64,000 nucleotides of DNA from Paenibacillus catalpae (GTDB lineage: Bacteria > Bacillota > Bacilli > Paenibacillales > Paenibacillaceae): positions 992,001 to 1,056,000 of the forward strand of contig NZ_FOMT01000001.1 of assembly GCF_900112695.1 (NCBI RefSeq), read 5' to 3'. The translations under genes were made by a program, and so were the position numbers. The notes under the pieces were generated by a model. It was not told where the DNA came from. It saw only the letters and a program-made list of their open reading frames with translations, and did not search any database. This document shows, one piece after another, positions 54,284 through 62,547 of this stretch (positions are counted from its first letter, which is position 1; every line of letters starts with the position of its first letter).

Positions 54284-55186
54284 ATGGACGGAATTATTGC
54301 CGTATGGAAGCCAGCCGGATGGACATCGCATGATGTAGTAGCGAAGGTACGGCGAATCGTTCGTATGAAGCGTATCGGGCATGCCGGCACTCTTGATCCG
54401 ATGGTTACCGGTGTATTGCCGTTATGCCTTGGAAGATCTACTAGAGTGGTTGAGTATTTGCAAGAAAGACCTAAAGCGTATGAAGCCGTTATTCAACTCG
54501 GTACCGCTACGGATACGGAGGATTTGACGGGTACGGTCCTCGAAGAGTTGGCCGGCATTCAGGTTACTCGCGAACAGGTATTACAGGTTCTGCAAAGCTT
54601 TGTCGGAGAAATTGACCAGGTTCCGCCGATGTACTCAGCCGTGAAGGTAGACGGCAAGCGTCTCTACGAGCTGGCACGCGAGGGCAAAACGGTTGAAAGG
54701 AAATGGCGCAAAGTGACGATTCATCAGATTGATCTGCTGAGTGCCGATCTTGATGCTGAAAAGCCCCGGTTTGCCTTCTCCGTTATATGTTCGAAGGGAA
54801 CCTATATCCGTACCTTATGCGTTGATATCGGCCGCGCGCTTGGTGTGCCGGCTGCAATGGCAGAGCTGACCCGGACGATGTCCGGAGGAATTACCAGAGA
54901 ACAATGCGTCACGCTTGAAGAGCTGGAGGAGCTGCAGGCTGCAGGAAGACTTGAGGAAAAAATGCTTTCTGCAGATATAGCTATTGATCATCTTCAGCGG
55001 GTACAAGCGGATGCAGCTGTAACAGAGATGGCGCTTCGAGGGCAGAAAATACCGTATAAGCGGATGACCGCTTCCTTCGATTCCAGCAGTCTCGTTCGCC
55101 TTTATGGCGAGAATGATGCTTTTATCGGGATATTTGAGGCCGATGATGAAGCATTGGCGCTTAAGCCGGTGAAAGTATTTTCCTAA
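54284..55186 (+). CDS. truB: tRNA pseudouridine-55 synthase TruB
   Basis: Makes pseudouridine 55 in the T-loop of tRNAs. 300 residues; VWKPAGWTSHDVV, catalytic Asp38 in GHAGTLDPMVTGVLPLCLG, KAYEAVIQLGTATDTEDLTG, and the C-terminal PUA domain. The ATG directly follows the nrnA stop with no good Shine-Dalgarno, so it probably relies on reinitiation. Confidence 0.96.
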   Translation: MDGIIAVWKPAGWTSHDVVAKVRRIVRMKRIGHAGTLDPMVTGVLPLCLGRSTRVVEYLQERPKAYEAVIQLGTATDTEDLTGTVLEELAGIQVTREQVLQVLQSFVGEIDQVPPMYSAVKVDGKRLYELAREGKTVERKWRKVTIHQIDLLSADLDAEKPRFAFSVICSKGTYIRTLCVDIGRALGVPAAMAELTRTMSGGITREQCVTLEELEELQAAGRLEEKMLSADIAIDHLQRVQADAAVTEMALRGQKIPYKRMTASFDSSSLVRLYGENDAFIGIFEADDEALALKPVKVFS

Positions 55187-55221
55187 CCGGGATTATATAG
55201 AGGAATTGCAGGTGTATCAGC

Positions 55222-56169
55222 ATGGAAATTATATCGCTTACTCATCCTTTAAATGAATGTCCAGCCTTGCTTCAGAACAAGAAGCTTGCAGTGGCAATCG
55301 GGCATTTCGACGGTGTCCACCGCGGCCATCAGAATGTGATCAGCCAGGCGGTACAAATTGCGAAAAACACAGGGGCCTTGTCTGCTGTGATGACTTTCCT
55401 GCCTCATCCAAAAGAGGTTCTGGGGCAAGGCGATCAATATTTCAGCTGCTTAACACCCCCTGTAGAAAAGCAAGCCTTGTTTAAAGAGCTTGGGGTTGAC
55501 GTCATGCTCGTCATGAAGTTTGACTTGGAGTTTGCTTCCATTAGCCCGCAGCAGTTTGTTGATGAAGTGCTGCGTCCCCTCCAAGCTGAGCATGTTGTGG
55601 TCGGGTTTGATTTTACTTTTGGAGCCAAGGGCAGAGGAAATCCAGAATTGATGAGAACTCTAGGGAGTCCCGATATCACCGTAGATATAGTAGAGCCTCT
55701 GTATGAGAACGGTGAAAAAGTCAGCAGCACCTTTATCCGGGCTGCCTTGGAGAAGGGTGATATTGCGCTGGCAACAACACTTCTTGGACGACCGTATGAG
55801 GTAGAAGGTATCGTTGTTCACGGTGATGCACGTGGTCGGACCATCGGATTCCCGACGGCAAATGTAGGCTTGTCCAAGCCGTATGTGACACCATGCCTTG
55901 GTGTATTCGCAGTAAAGGCAAAGGTGGCGGGTAAGACTTATTTCGGCGTCCTGAATCACGGCATGAAACCAACGTTTAATAAAGAAGAGATTCGTCCTGT
56001 TCTCGAAGCTCATTTGTTTGATTTCCACCAGGAAATCTATGATGAGCCGATTTCAATTGAGTTCCATTCTTTTATCCGATCTGAGAAACGCTTTGGATCG
56101 GTACAGGAATTAATCGAGCAAATAGCAGAGGATGCGAAGCAGGCCAAGCATTTCTTTGGGCTAGCTTAG
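55222..56169 (+). CDS. ribF: Bifunctional riboflavin kinase/FAD synthetase RibF
   Basis: Makes FMN and FAD. 315 residues: nucleotidyltransferase domain with VAIGHFDGVHRGHQNVI and VVVGFDFTFGAKGRGN, and the flavokinase domain with VHGDARGRTIGFPTANV and FGVLNHGMKPTF. Called ribC in B. subtilis, where it also lies after truB. ATG after CAGGTGTATCAGC. Confidence 0.96.
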   Translation: MEIISLTHPLNECPALLQNKKLAVAIGHFDGVHRGHQNVISQAVQIAKNTGALSAVMTFLPHPKEVLGQGDQYFSCLTPPVEKQALFKELGVDVMLVMKFDLEFASISPQQFVDEVLRPLQAEHVVVGFDFTFGAKGRGNPELMRTLGSPDITVDIVEPLYENGEKVSSTFIRAALEKGDIALATTLLGRPYEVEGIVVHGDARGRTIGFPTANVGLSKPYVTPCLGVFAVKAKVAGKTYFGVLNHGMKPTFNKEEIRPVLEAHLFDFHQEIYDEPISIEFHSFIRSEKRFGSVQELIEQIAEDAKQAKHFFGLA

Positions 56170-56177
56170 TCCCGGCA

Positions 56178-56206
56178 TTTACTTGCCTGCTCCGTTGTGA
56201 TATACT
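56178..56206 (+). promoter_or_regulatory. Sigma-A promoter of rpsO
   Basis: TTTACT, a 17-base spacer and TATACT, directly after ribF. Followed by a structured leader. Confidence 0.6.
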
Positions 56207-56214
56207 GAGTAACG

Positions 56215-56301
56215 TTGTGGGCGAGTACGGCATGTCCGTTATTGTACCCGCAATCGAACCTTAGCTTGGATCTCTGCTCTCACCGGCGGTTTCGAGGCTA
56301 A
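56215..56301 (+). promoter_or_regulatory. Candidate S15 leader RNA
   Basis: Two hairpins in the rpsO 5' UTR: TTGTGGG/CCCGCAA (56215-56221 with 56247-56253, one G-U) with an inner TAC/GTA, and TTAGC/GCTAA (56261-56265 with 56297-56301), the second containing CACCGGCGG. Ribosomal protein S15 regulates its own mRNA in Bacillaceae by binding such a leader; equivalence here is inferred from position and structure. Confidence 0.55.
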
Positions 56302-56333
56302 TGGCGATTAACTGAAATAGGAGGTGAACGAGG

Positions 56334-56603
56334 ATGGCAATTACACAAGATCGTAAATCGCAACTGATTGAAACTCACAAAACACACGCGAGCGACACGG
56401 GTTCCCCGGAAGTTCAAGTGGCTATCCTGACTGAAAACATCGTTAACTTGACGCAACACTTGCGGGAGCATAAGAAAGATCATCATTCCCGCCGTGGTCT
56501 GCTCAAGATGGTAGGTCAACGCCGTAAGCTGTTGGCATACCTGAAAAACAAAGATGTTAGACGTTATAGCGCATTGATCGAAAAACTCGGCCTTCGCCGC
56601 TAG
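56334..56603 (+). CDS. rpsO: 30S ribosomal protein S15
   Basis: Primary 16S rRNA-binding protein of the platform. 89 residues with [20 protein letters not shown] and [20 protein letters not shown], typical of S15. ATG after AGGAGGTGAACGAGG. It has its own promoter, leader and terminator, and pnp follows as in most bacteria. Confidence 0.98.
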   Translation: MAITQDRKSQLIETHKTHASDTGSPEVQVAILTENIVNLTQHLREHKKDHHSRRGLLKMVGQRRKLLAYLKNKDVRRYSALIEKLGLRR

Positions 56604-56617
56604 AACATGTTTCATGA

Positions 56618-56678
56618 AAAGCAACCTGGTTGTCTTGCCGTCCGGGCTACCGGAGCCGGCAGAATCGGGTTGCTTTTT
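56618..56678 (+). terminator. Intrinsic terminator after rpsO
   Basis: AAAGCAACC and GGTTGCTTT close a long stem with a GC-rich inner part (CCGGGCTACCGG region), followed by TT to make a five-T tract. Ends the rpsO transcript; some read-through into pnp is possible. Confidence 0.8.
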
Positions 56679-56695
56679 GTAATATCACAAGTTTA

Positions 56696-56747
56696 AGCAG
56701 GATATACCAATCCTGCTCACGAATGTAATGAAAACCAATGGTTACAT
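56696..56747 (+). promoter_or_regulatory. Hairpins at the 5' side of the pnp leader
   Basis: AGCAGGAT/ATCCTGCT (8 bp, 56696-56717), then ATGTAA/TTACAT enclosing an AACCA/TGGTT option (about 56723-56747). I found no good promoter here; these could be processing sites in an rpsO-pnp read-through transcript, as PNPase leaders elsewhere are cut and autoregulated. Confidence 0.45.
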
Positions 56748-56764
56748 ACTAGAACTTTAAGCAC

Positions 56765-56831
56765 AAGCAAGAATTGCTACACAATTCTTTAGGCTTATGC
56801 TTACGAAGCAAGAATTGCTTCACAATTCTTT
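56765..56831 (+). repeat. Two direct repeats with alternative hairpins before pnp
   Basis: A 26-base unit (AAGCAAGAATTGCTACACAA... and AAGCAAGAATTGCTTCACAA...) occurs twice, 41 bases apart, with one mismatch. In each unit two hairpins compete: AGCAA-GAA-TTGCT (7 bp in copy 2, GAAGCAA/TTGCTTC) and AAGAATTG/CAATTCTT around 5 bases. The second unit runs straight into TTTAGGAGGG, the pnp Shine-Dalgarno. Confidence 0.75.
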
Positions 56832-56847
56832 TTAGGAGGGAATACGT

Positions 56848-58944
56848 TTGCAACGAGTAGAGATGTTATTAGGCGGTAGACCGCTTGTGCTGGAAACAGG
56901 CCGTTTGGCCAAGCAGGCTAATGCTGCTGTAACGGTCCGCTACGGGGATACAGTAATTCTCTGTACAGTTACCGCTTCATCCGAGCCAAAAGATTTGGAC
57001 TTCTTCCCGCTTACGGTGAACTATGAAGAACGTTTGTATGCCGTCGGCAAAATCCCTGGTGGATTTATTAAACGTGAAGGACGTCCTAGCGAGAAAGCTA
57101 TATTGTCCAGTCGTTTGACAGACCGTCCGATACGACCGCTCTTCCCTGAAGGTTTCCGTAACGATGTTCAAGTAGCGAATATCGTCATGAGCGTAGACCA
57201 GGACTGCCCGCCGGAAATTGCGGCAATGATCGGTACTTCCGCTGCACTTACTATTTCCGATGTGCCGTTTAACGGACCAATCGGCGGTGTAAGCGTAGGT
57301 CGTATCAACGATGAGTTCATTATTAACCCGACTGTTGAGCAAGAACAACAAACAGATATCTTCGTTGTGGTAGCGGGTACAAAAGACGCAATCATGATGG
57401 TAGAGGCGGAAGGTAATGAAGTTGCTGAAGACGTGATGCTCGAAGCTATCATGTTTGGCCATGACGAAATCAAGAAAATCGTCGCAACCATTGAAGAACT
57501 TCAAGCTGCTGCAGGCAAGCCGAAAATGGCAGTGAAGCTTCATGCCGTTAACGCAGAAGTAAATGCTGCGGTTCGCGCCTTTGCTTCGGAGAAGCTGGTT
57601 GAAGCCATCCGTATTCCGGAAAAACATGCTCGTCAAGATGCGATTGATGCCGCAAACAGCGAGACTGTTGCTCATTTTGAAGAAGTATATGCGGAAACTC
57701 CAGAGCTTCTTGGCGATGTGAAAGAAGTGCTGTATGACATCGTTAAAGAAGAAGTACGCCGCTTGATTACTCATGACAAAGTACGTCCTGACGGCCGCGC
57801 TCTTGAAGAGATCCGTCCAATCGAATGCGATGTTGCGTTGCTACCGCGTACACACGGCTCCGGCTTGTTCACACGTGGACAAACCCAAGCGCTTAGCATT
57901 TGTACACTTGGCGCACTTGGAGATGTTCAAATCCTCGACGGTATTAGTCCGGAAGAGACGAAACGCTTCATGCATCATTACAACTTCCCGCCGTTCAGCG
58001 TTGGTGAAGCACGTCCGCTTCGTCCTCCAGGCCGCCGCGAGATTGGCCATGGTGCACTTGGCGAACGCGCATTGTCGAAGGTTATTCCTTCGGAAACGGA
58101 ATTCCCTTATACGATTCGACTTGTATCCGAAGTGCTTGAATCAAATGGTTCTACTTCGCAGGCAAGTATTTGCGCGAGCACACTTGCAATGATGGATGCC
58201 GGCGTTCCAATTAAAGCTCCTGTGGCGGGTATCGCAATGGGTCTGATCAAAGACGGTGATCATTTCTCGATCCTGTCCGACATTCAAGGGATGGAAGATC
58301 ATCTTGGCGACATGGACTTTAAAGTTGCAGGTACAGCGCAAGGTGTTACAGCTATCCAAATGGATATCAAAATTGACGGCATCGACCGTGCGATTTTGTC
58401 GCAGGCATTGGAACAAGCTCGAATTGGCCGTATGCACATCCTCGGCAAAATGACGGCTGTAATGTCTCAGTCGCGTTCGAGTCTGTCGAAATATGCTCCG
58501 AAAATTTTGACACTCCGCATTAACCCTGATAAGATCCGTGACGTTATTGGTTCCGGCGGTAAAATCATCAATAAAATTATTGAAGAAACCGGCGTAAAAA
58601 TCGATATCGAGCAGGATGGTATGGTGTTTATCGCTTCCTCAAACGAAGAGATGAACCAAAAAGCGAAAGCTATTATCGAGGGTATCGTAAAAGAAGTCGT
58701 TATCGGCGAAGTCTATCTCGGAACGGTTAAACGTATTGAGAAATTCGGTGCATTTGTTGAAATTTTGCCGAATAAAGACGGTCTCGTTCACATCTCGCAG
58801 CTGTCTACTGAGCGCGTAGCGAAGGTGGAAGACGTAGTTGCGATTGGCGATCAAATTACGGTAAAAGTTACGGAAATCGACCAGCAGGGCCGTATTAACC
58901 TGTCCCGTAAAGCTGTTCTGACTCCACAAGTTCCAGCGCAGTAA
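56848..58944 (+). CDS. pnp: Polyribonucleotide nucleotidyltransferase (PNPase)
   Basis: Phosphorolytic 3'-5' exoribonuclease. 698 residues: two RNase PH domains ([60 protein letters not shown]), an alpha-helical domain between, then KH ([20 protein letters not shown]) and S1 ([20 protein letters not shown]). TTG start with TTAGGAGGGAATACG. The TTG and the repeat-bearing leader suggest translational control. Confidence 0.97.
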   Translation: MQRVEMLLGGRPLVLETGRLAKQANAAVTVRYGDTVILCTVTASSEPKDLDFFPLTVNYEERLYAVGKIPGGFIKREGRPSEKAILSSRLTDRPIRPLFPEGFRNDVQVANIVMSVDQDCPPEIAAMIGTSAALTISDVPFNGPIGGVSVGRINDEFIINPTVEQEQQTDIFVVVAGTKDAIMMVEAEGNEVAEDVMLEAIMFGHDEIKKIVATIEELQAAAGKPKMAVKLHAVNAEVNAAVRAFASEKLVEAIRIPEKHARQDAIDAANSETVAHFEEVYAETPELLGDVKEVLYDIVKEEVRRLITHDKVRPDGRALEEIRPIECDVALLPRTHGSGLFTRGQTQALSICTLGALGDVQILDGISPEETKRFMHHYNFPPFSVGEARPLRPPGRREIGHGALGERALSKVIPSETEFPYTIRLVSEVLESNGSTSQASICASTLAMMDAGVPIKAPVAGIAMGLIKDGDHFSILSDIQGMEDHLGDMDFKVAGTAQGVTAIQMDIKIDGIDRAILSQALEQARIGRMHILGKMTAVMSQSRSSLSKYAPKILTLRINPDKIRDVIGSGGKIINKIIEETGVKIDIEQDGMVFIASSNEEMNQKAKAIIEGIVKEVVIGEVYLGTVKRIEKFGAFVEILPNKDGLVHISQLSTERVAKVEDVVAIGDQITVKVTEIDQQGRINLSRKAVLTPQVPAQ

Positions 58945-58971
58945 TCTTCTGCGCTTCCATAGTTTTGAAGC

Positions 58972-59000
58972 AAAGAGCCAGATTTGATCTGTCTCTTTTT
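58972..59000 (+). terminator. Intrinsic terminator after pnp
   Basis: AAAGAG-C-CAGAT and ATCTG-T-CTCTTT pair around TTG (one C-T mismatch), then T residues. It is followed by a T/G-rich stretch (GTTTTGTTTA repeated) of no recognised function. Confidence 0.85.
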
Positions 59001-59165
59001 GTTTTGTTTAGTTTTGTTTATGTCCAAATGAGACAGATCGTTACTGTCTACTTTATGTCTTTGTTTTGCCTATAGCCAAGCATAATCTCGTCCAGCCTCT
59101 CATACCTATTAGACAAGCGCAGGGTATGGTCGTTCTGTGCCCAAGATCGATAAGTAGGAGCTGGA

Positions 59166-60173
59166 ATGATGCGGATGCAGAGCAAAATCATTGGGATATG
59201 TGCTTCCTTTATCGTACTATTTGTTTTTATCCGGTTGAATGTCGGAGGCGTTATGGATTATATCCAGGCGGTGAAAGGGCAGGAGGCAGTTGTAACCGGT
59301 ACAGCTGCTGCCATTTCTGAAGAAGAGAAAGCAAAGCTTCGGGAAGCTATTACGGCAGAAGCTCCGCAGCGATATGTGGAACCGATTGATGCCCGTATCG
59401 ACAGAGTATGGAAAGCGATACCCGGCTATAACGGACTTGAAGTGGATGCAGAAAAGACCTATCAACAAACGATAGCAAGCGGTAAAACTTCGCCGATTCA
59501 ATTTGTTTTCAATGAGATTCCTCCGAAAATATCCTTAAAGGATCTTGGGCCATGGCCTATCTACAAAGGGAATCCAAATAAAAAGATGATTTCGATCATG
59601 GTTAACGTGGCATGGGGCAACGAATATCTCCCTTCCATATTGGACACATTCGATAAAGAACAAGTGAAGGCGACTTTCTTCCTTGATGGTTCCTGGCTGA
59701 AAAAATTTCCGGATGTGGCCAAGCAAATTCAGGAGCGGGGACATGAAATTTCAAATCATGCGTATTCGCATCCTGATATGAGAACCTTAAGCAGACAATC
59801 TCAATATACACAAATTTCCCGTACGGAAGATTTGCTCAAAGGAACTCTTGGTGTTCAGAACAAATGGTTTGCCCCGCCCTCCGGATCCTATAACCAGACA
59901 ACCGTTCAAGTTGCCAGCGAGCAGGGTTTAATGACGGTGATGTGGACGATTGATACGGTTGATTGGCGCAAGCCTTCGCCGGATTGGATCATCCAGAAGA
60001 TTTCTTCCAAGCTTGAACCTGGTGCCATGATTCTCATGCATCCAACGACTTCCTCACGAGATGCCTTGACGGGAATGATACGAGAAGCGAAGCGTCAGGG
60101 GTATGCGCTTGGTACGGTTAGCGAGCTGCTGTCATCAGATCGTTTGCCTGCGGCGGTTGAGCAGACTCCCTAA
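59166..60173 (+). CDS. ylxY: YlxY-type polysaccharide deacetylase family protein
   Basis: 335 residues: an N-terminal membrane anchor/signal segment (ICASFIVLFVFIRL), a linker, and a NodB-type domain from about 140. Motif 2 is intact (NHAYSHPDM), motif 3 APPSGSYNQ and the late MILMHPTTSS are present, but motif 1, normally TFDDG, reads VNVAWGNE, so the metal-binding and catalytic Asp pair is missing. It may be a non-hydrolytic or altered enzyme of spore/cell envelope. The position after pnp matches B. subtilis ylxY. ATG after TAGGAGCTGGA. Confidence 0.88.
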   Translation: MMRMQSKIIGICASFIVLFVFIRLNVGGVMDYIQAVKGQEAVVTGTAAAISEEEKAKLREAITAEAPQRYVEPIDARIDRVWKAIPGYNGLEVDAEKTYQQTIASGKTSPIQFVFNEIPPKISLKDLGPWPIYKGNPNKKMISIMVNVAWGNEYLPSILDTFDKEQVKATFFLDGSWLKKFPDVAKQIQERGHEISNHAYSHPDMRTLSRQSQYTQISRTEDLLKGTLGVQNKWFAPPSGSYNQTTVQVASEQGLMTVMWTIDTVDWRKPSPDWIIQKISSKLEPGAMILMHPTTSSRDALTGMIREAKRQGYALGTVSELLSSDRLPAAVEQTP

Positions 60174-60201
60174 ATTTGTTATAGTGAAGTCATTCATGTT
60201 C

Positions 60202-60550
60202 AGCCCATGCTTTCGAAGCATGAATCACCACAAACGGTTGATGTTCAACCTTTTGTGTGGCAATTCATTTCAGCCCATGCTTTCGAAGCATGAATCACCA
60301 CAAACGGTTGATGTTCAACCATTTGTGTGGCAATTCATTTTAGCCCATGCTTTCGAAGCATGAATCACCACAACCGGTTAATGCTCAACCATTTGTGCGG
60401 CAATTCATTTTAGCCCATACTTTCGAAGCATGAATCACCACAAACGGTTAATGCTGAACCATTGTGTGGCAATTCATTTTAGCCCATGCTTTCGAAGCAT
60501 GAATCACCATAAAGGGTTAATGTTCAACCATTTGTGTGGCAATTCATTTT
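60202..60550 (+). repeat. Five tandem 70-bp units upstream of mlpA
   Basis: Units start at 60202, 60272, 60342, 60412 and 60481 (70, 70, 70, 69, 70 bases). Each has hairpin A, CATGCTT-TCG-AAGCATG, and hairpin B, CCACAAA..GGTTGATG TTCAACC..TTTGTGTGG, and ends CAATTCATTTTAG. Variation between units mostly lies in loops or keeps pairing. After unit 5 the next-unit position is taken by AGGAGG, the mlpA ribosome-binding site. 70 is not a multiple of 3 and every frame closes within the array, so it is not coding. Confidence 0.93.
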
Positions 60551-60563
60551 AGGAGGATACGAA

Positions 60564-61829
60564 GTGAACAAATATACGCTTAGCAATGGCCTCCGCGTCG
60601 TTGTGGAATACTTACCGACATTCCGGTCGGTATCCTTCGGCATTTGGGTAAAGACAGGTTCGCGGAATGAAACACCCGAGAACAACGGGATTTCCCATTT
60701 TGTCGAGCATATGCTGTTCAAAGGCACAAATGGCCGCTCAGCCAAAGACATTGCCGATTTGTTTGACGGGATTGGCGGCAATGTGAATGCCTTTACATCC
60801 AAGGAATACACCTGTTATTTCGCGAAGGTGCTGGATGAGCATCTGCCACTAGCGGTAGACGCCCTTTCGGATATGTTCTTTGAGTCTAAGCTTGATGCGG
60901 AAGAACTGGCGAAAGAGAAGAATGTCATTCTGGAAGAAATCTCGATGTATGAAGATACGCCGGATGACAAGGTGCACGATGAATCATCAAAAGCAGCCTA
61001 TGGCGATCATCCTCTTGCTTATTCGATTCTTGGGCTGGAAGAGCGGCTCACTGCGATGAATTCCGATTCGCTTCGCGGCTATATGAATGATACATACACG
61101 ATTGAAAATACCGTAATCAGTGTTGCTGGCAATGTGGAAGAGGGCAAGCTGCTTGCATTACTCGAGAAATATTTTGGCCGCTTCCAGAACAAAGGGAACA
61201 GCAGCATTGTTACTGCTCCTACGTTCCACGGCGAATATATCTTCTATAAGAAAAAGACAGAGCAGAACCATCTTTGCCTGTCATTCCCCGGCTGCTCGAA
61301 TTCCGATCCTCAGTTGTATGCCATGATTCTGTTGAATAATGCTCTTGGCGGAGGGATGAGCTCGAGGTTGTTCCAGGAAATCCGCGAGAAGCGGGGACTT
61401 GCTTATTCGGTTTATTCCTATCACACCTCCTATGCAGACAGCGGTCTCTTCACGGTCTATGCCGGTACGGCACCAAAGCAGACCAAAGAAGTGCTTGACC
61501 TGACGCTGGAGCAAATGGAGGAGCTTGCGGTGAAAGGCTTATGCGATGAAGAACTTCATCGCGGGAAAGAGCAGCTGAAAGGCAGCCTGATTCTTAGTCT
61601 TGAAAGCACAAGCAGCCGCATGAACCGTCTGGGCAAGAACGAACTTATGATTGGCAGACACTATACACTAGATGAAATGCTGCAAAGAATCGACAATGTT
61701 ACGATGAAGGATGTACGAGAAGTAACGGAGCGAATGTTGTCCGTGCCGTTTGCCGTTGCCATGGTTGGAACAAACGATAAAGCTGCAGCTCAGATTGGGA
61801 GGGATCGTTTTGTTTCAAATCGTATTTAA
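60564..61829 (+). CDS. mlpA: M16-family zinc peptidase MlpA
   Basis: Mitochondrial processing peptidase-like protease (YmxG). 421 residues: inverted zinc motif HFVEH at 45-49 with the downstream Glu in [17 protein letters not shown], and the second M16 domain ([20 protein letters not shown]). B. subtilis MlpA (409) affects extracellular protease production. GTG start 7 bases after AGGAGG, which itself abuts the tandem repeat array. It overlaps dut by 20 bases. Confidence 0.94.
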   Translation: MNKYTLSNGLRVVVEYLPTFRSVSFGIWVKTGSRNETPENNGISHFVEHMLFKGTNGRSAKDIADLFDGIGGNVNAFTSKEYTCYFAKVLDEHLPLAVDALSDMFFESKLDAEELAKEKNVILEEISMYEDTPDDKVHDESSKAAYGDHPLAYSILGLEERLTAMNSDSLRGYMNDTYTIENTVISVAGNVEEGKLLALLEKYFGRFQNKGNSSIVTAPTFHGEYIFYKKKTEQNHLCLSFPGCSNSDPQLYAMILLNNALGGGMSSRLFQEIREKRGLAYSVYSYHTSYADSGLFTVYAGTAPKQTKEVLDLTLEQMEELAVKGLCDEELHRGKEQLKGSLILSLESTSSRMNRLGKNELMIGRHYTLDEMLQRIDNVTMKDVREVTERMLSVPFAVAMVGTNDKAAAQIGRDRFVSNRI

Positions 61830-62253
61830 ACGACTGGCAGGCAATGAGGATATCGCGCTTCCAAGCAAAATGTCGGAATGGGCGGCAGGCTTTGATCTGC
61901 AGGCAGCCGTTACCGAGCCTGTTATACTGGCGCCAGGAGAGCGCAAGCTGATTCCTACAGGCCTTGCGATGGCGATGCCGCCGCAAGTCGAAGCTCAAGT
62001 CCGTCCAAGAAGCGGGCTCGCCTACAAGCATGGCATTACCTGCTTGAACTCTCCGGGAACGATTGATGCCGATTACCGCGGCGAAGTGAAGGTATTGCTC
62101 ATTAACTTGGGTCAAGAGCCGTTCACGATTAATCGCGGAGAGCGAATAGCACAAATGGTTATCCAACAGCTGCCGGAGATCACGATCTCCGAGGCAGACG
62201 AGCTGCCGGACACCGTACGCGGCGCCGGCGGTTTTGGGCATACCGGCGTATAA
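61810..62253 (+). CDS. dut: dUTP diphosphatase
   Basis: Trimeric dUTPase, 147 residues, with all five motifs: [40 protein letters not shown] and [10 protein letters not shown]. Converts dUTP to dUMP, keeping uracil out of DNA. TTG start after GGGAGGGATCGTT; upstream in-frame ATG lies well inside mlpA. In B. subtilis this place after mlpA is held by ymxH, and no housekeeping dut is here, so this is a lineage-specific arrangement. Confidence 0.93.
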   Translation: MFQIVFKRLAGNEDIALPSKMSEWAAGFDLQAAVTEPVILAPGERKLIPTGLAMAMPPQVEAQVRPRSGLAYKHGITCLNSPGTIDADYRGEVKVLLINLGQEPFTINRGERIAQMVIQQLPEITISEADELPDTVRGAGGFGHTGV

Positions 62254-62290
62254 ATGTTTTAAGATGGGATGCTTGAAGGCGAAAGGTTAA

Positions 62291-62381
62291 AGGGTATCTC
62301 CTGCAGAAGCGTCAGGGCTCGCCTTTGTCTGACCGTTGCAACTTCTATGGATAGACAACTGCGACCGGAAGAAGATACCCT
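62291..62381 (+). repeat. Palindromic structured element, copy 2
   Basis: Outer stem AGGGTATCT/AGATACCCT (9 bp) unlike copy 1, but the interior matches it: AGAAGCGTCAGGGCTCGCCT, TTGTCT (62325-62330) pairing AGACAA (62353-62358), the loop CAAC..CTATG.GAT, and CTGCGACCGGAAG. The apical arm is shorter than in copy 1. It lies downstream of dut, before the shared terminator. Confidence 0.7.
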
Positions 62382-62401
62382 GTCCCTGTCCCTGTCCCTG
62401 T
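62378..62401 (+). repeat. (CCCTGT)4 simple repeat
   Basis: Four perfect hexamer copies. The first overlaps the outer 3' arm of the palindromic element (ATACCCTGT), so it probably arose by slippage at the element's edge. Copy number may vary between strains. Confidence 0.9.
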
Positions 62402-62419
62402 CACCAAACCCGAGCTTAT

Positions 62420-62461
62420 AAGCACCATAACCAGGTTTAACCTTGGTTTTGGTGCTTTTTT
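62420..62461 (+). terminator. Intrinsic terminator after dut
   Basis: AAGCACCA and TGGTGCTT close an 8-bp stem with an inner AACCAGG/CCTTGGTT stem, followed by six T. Ends the mlpA-dut transcript and isolates dpaAB. Confidence 0.92.
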
Positions 62462-62484
62462 GCGTTCCAAGAATATTGTTTTTC

Positions 62485-62511
62485 ACCATTCTGGGCGCAG
62501 GGCATAAGATG
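62485..62511 (+). promoter_or_regulatory. Probable sigma-K promoter of dpaAB
   Basis: AC, 16 bases, CATAAGATG; the B. subtilis sigma-K consensus is AC-N16-CATA-N3-TA, so all but the final base of the -10 agree. The spoVF (dpaAB) operon is sigma-K-dependent in B. subtilis. The start of dpaA is about 37 bases downstream of the -10. Confidence 0.6.
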
Positions 62512-62547
62512 GTCTATAACTAGTGCGCAGAAAGGAGTGAAGCCTAC

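Noticed and set aside
60103-60363. Possible small protein across the tandem repeats before mlpA
   Set aside because: The 70-base period shifts frame at each unit, the frame begins inside the deacetylase gene, and it stops after two units.
60202-60550. CRISPR array
   Set aside because: Units are contiguous and similar over their full 70 bases, with no unique spacers and no cas genes nearby.
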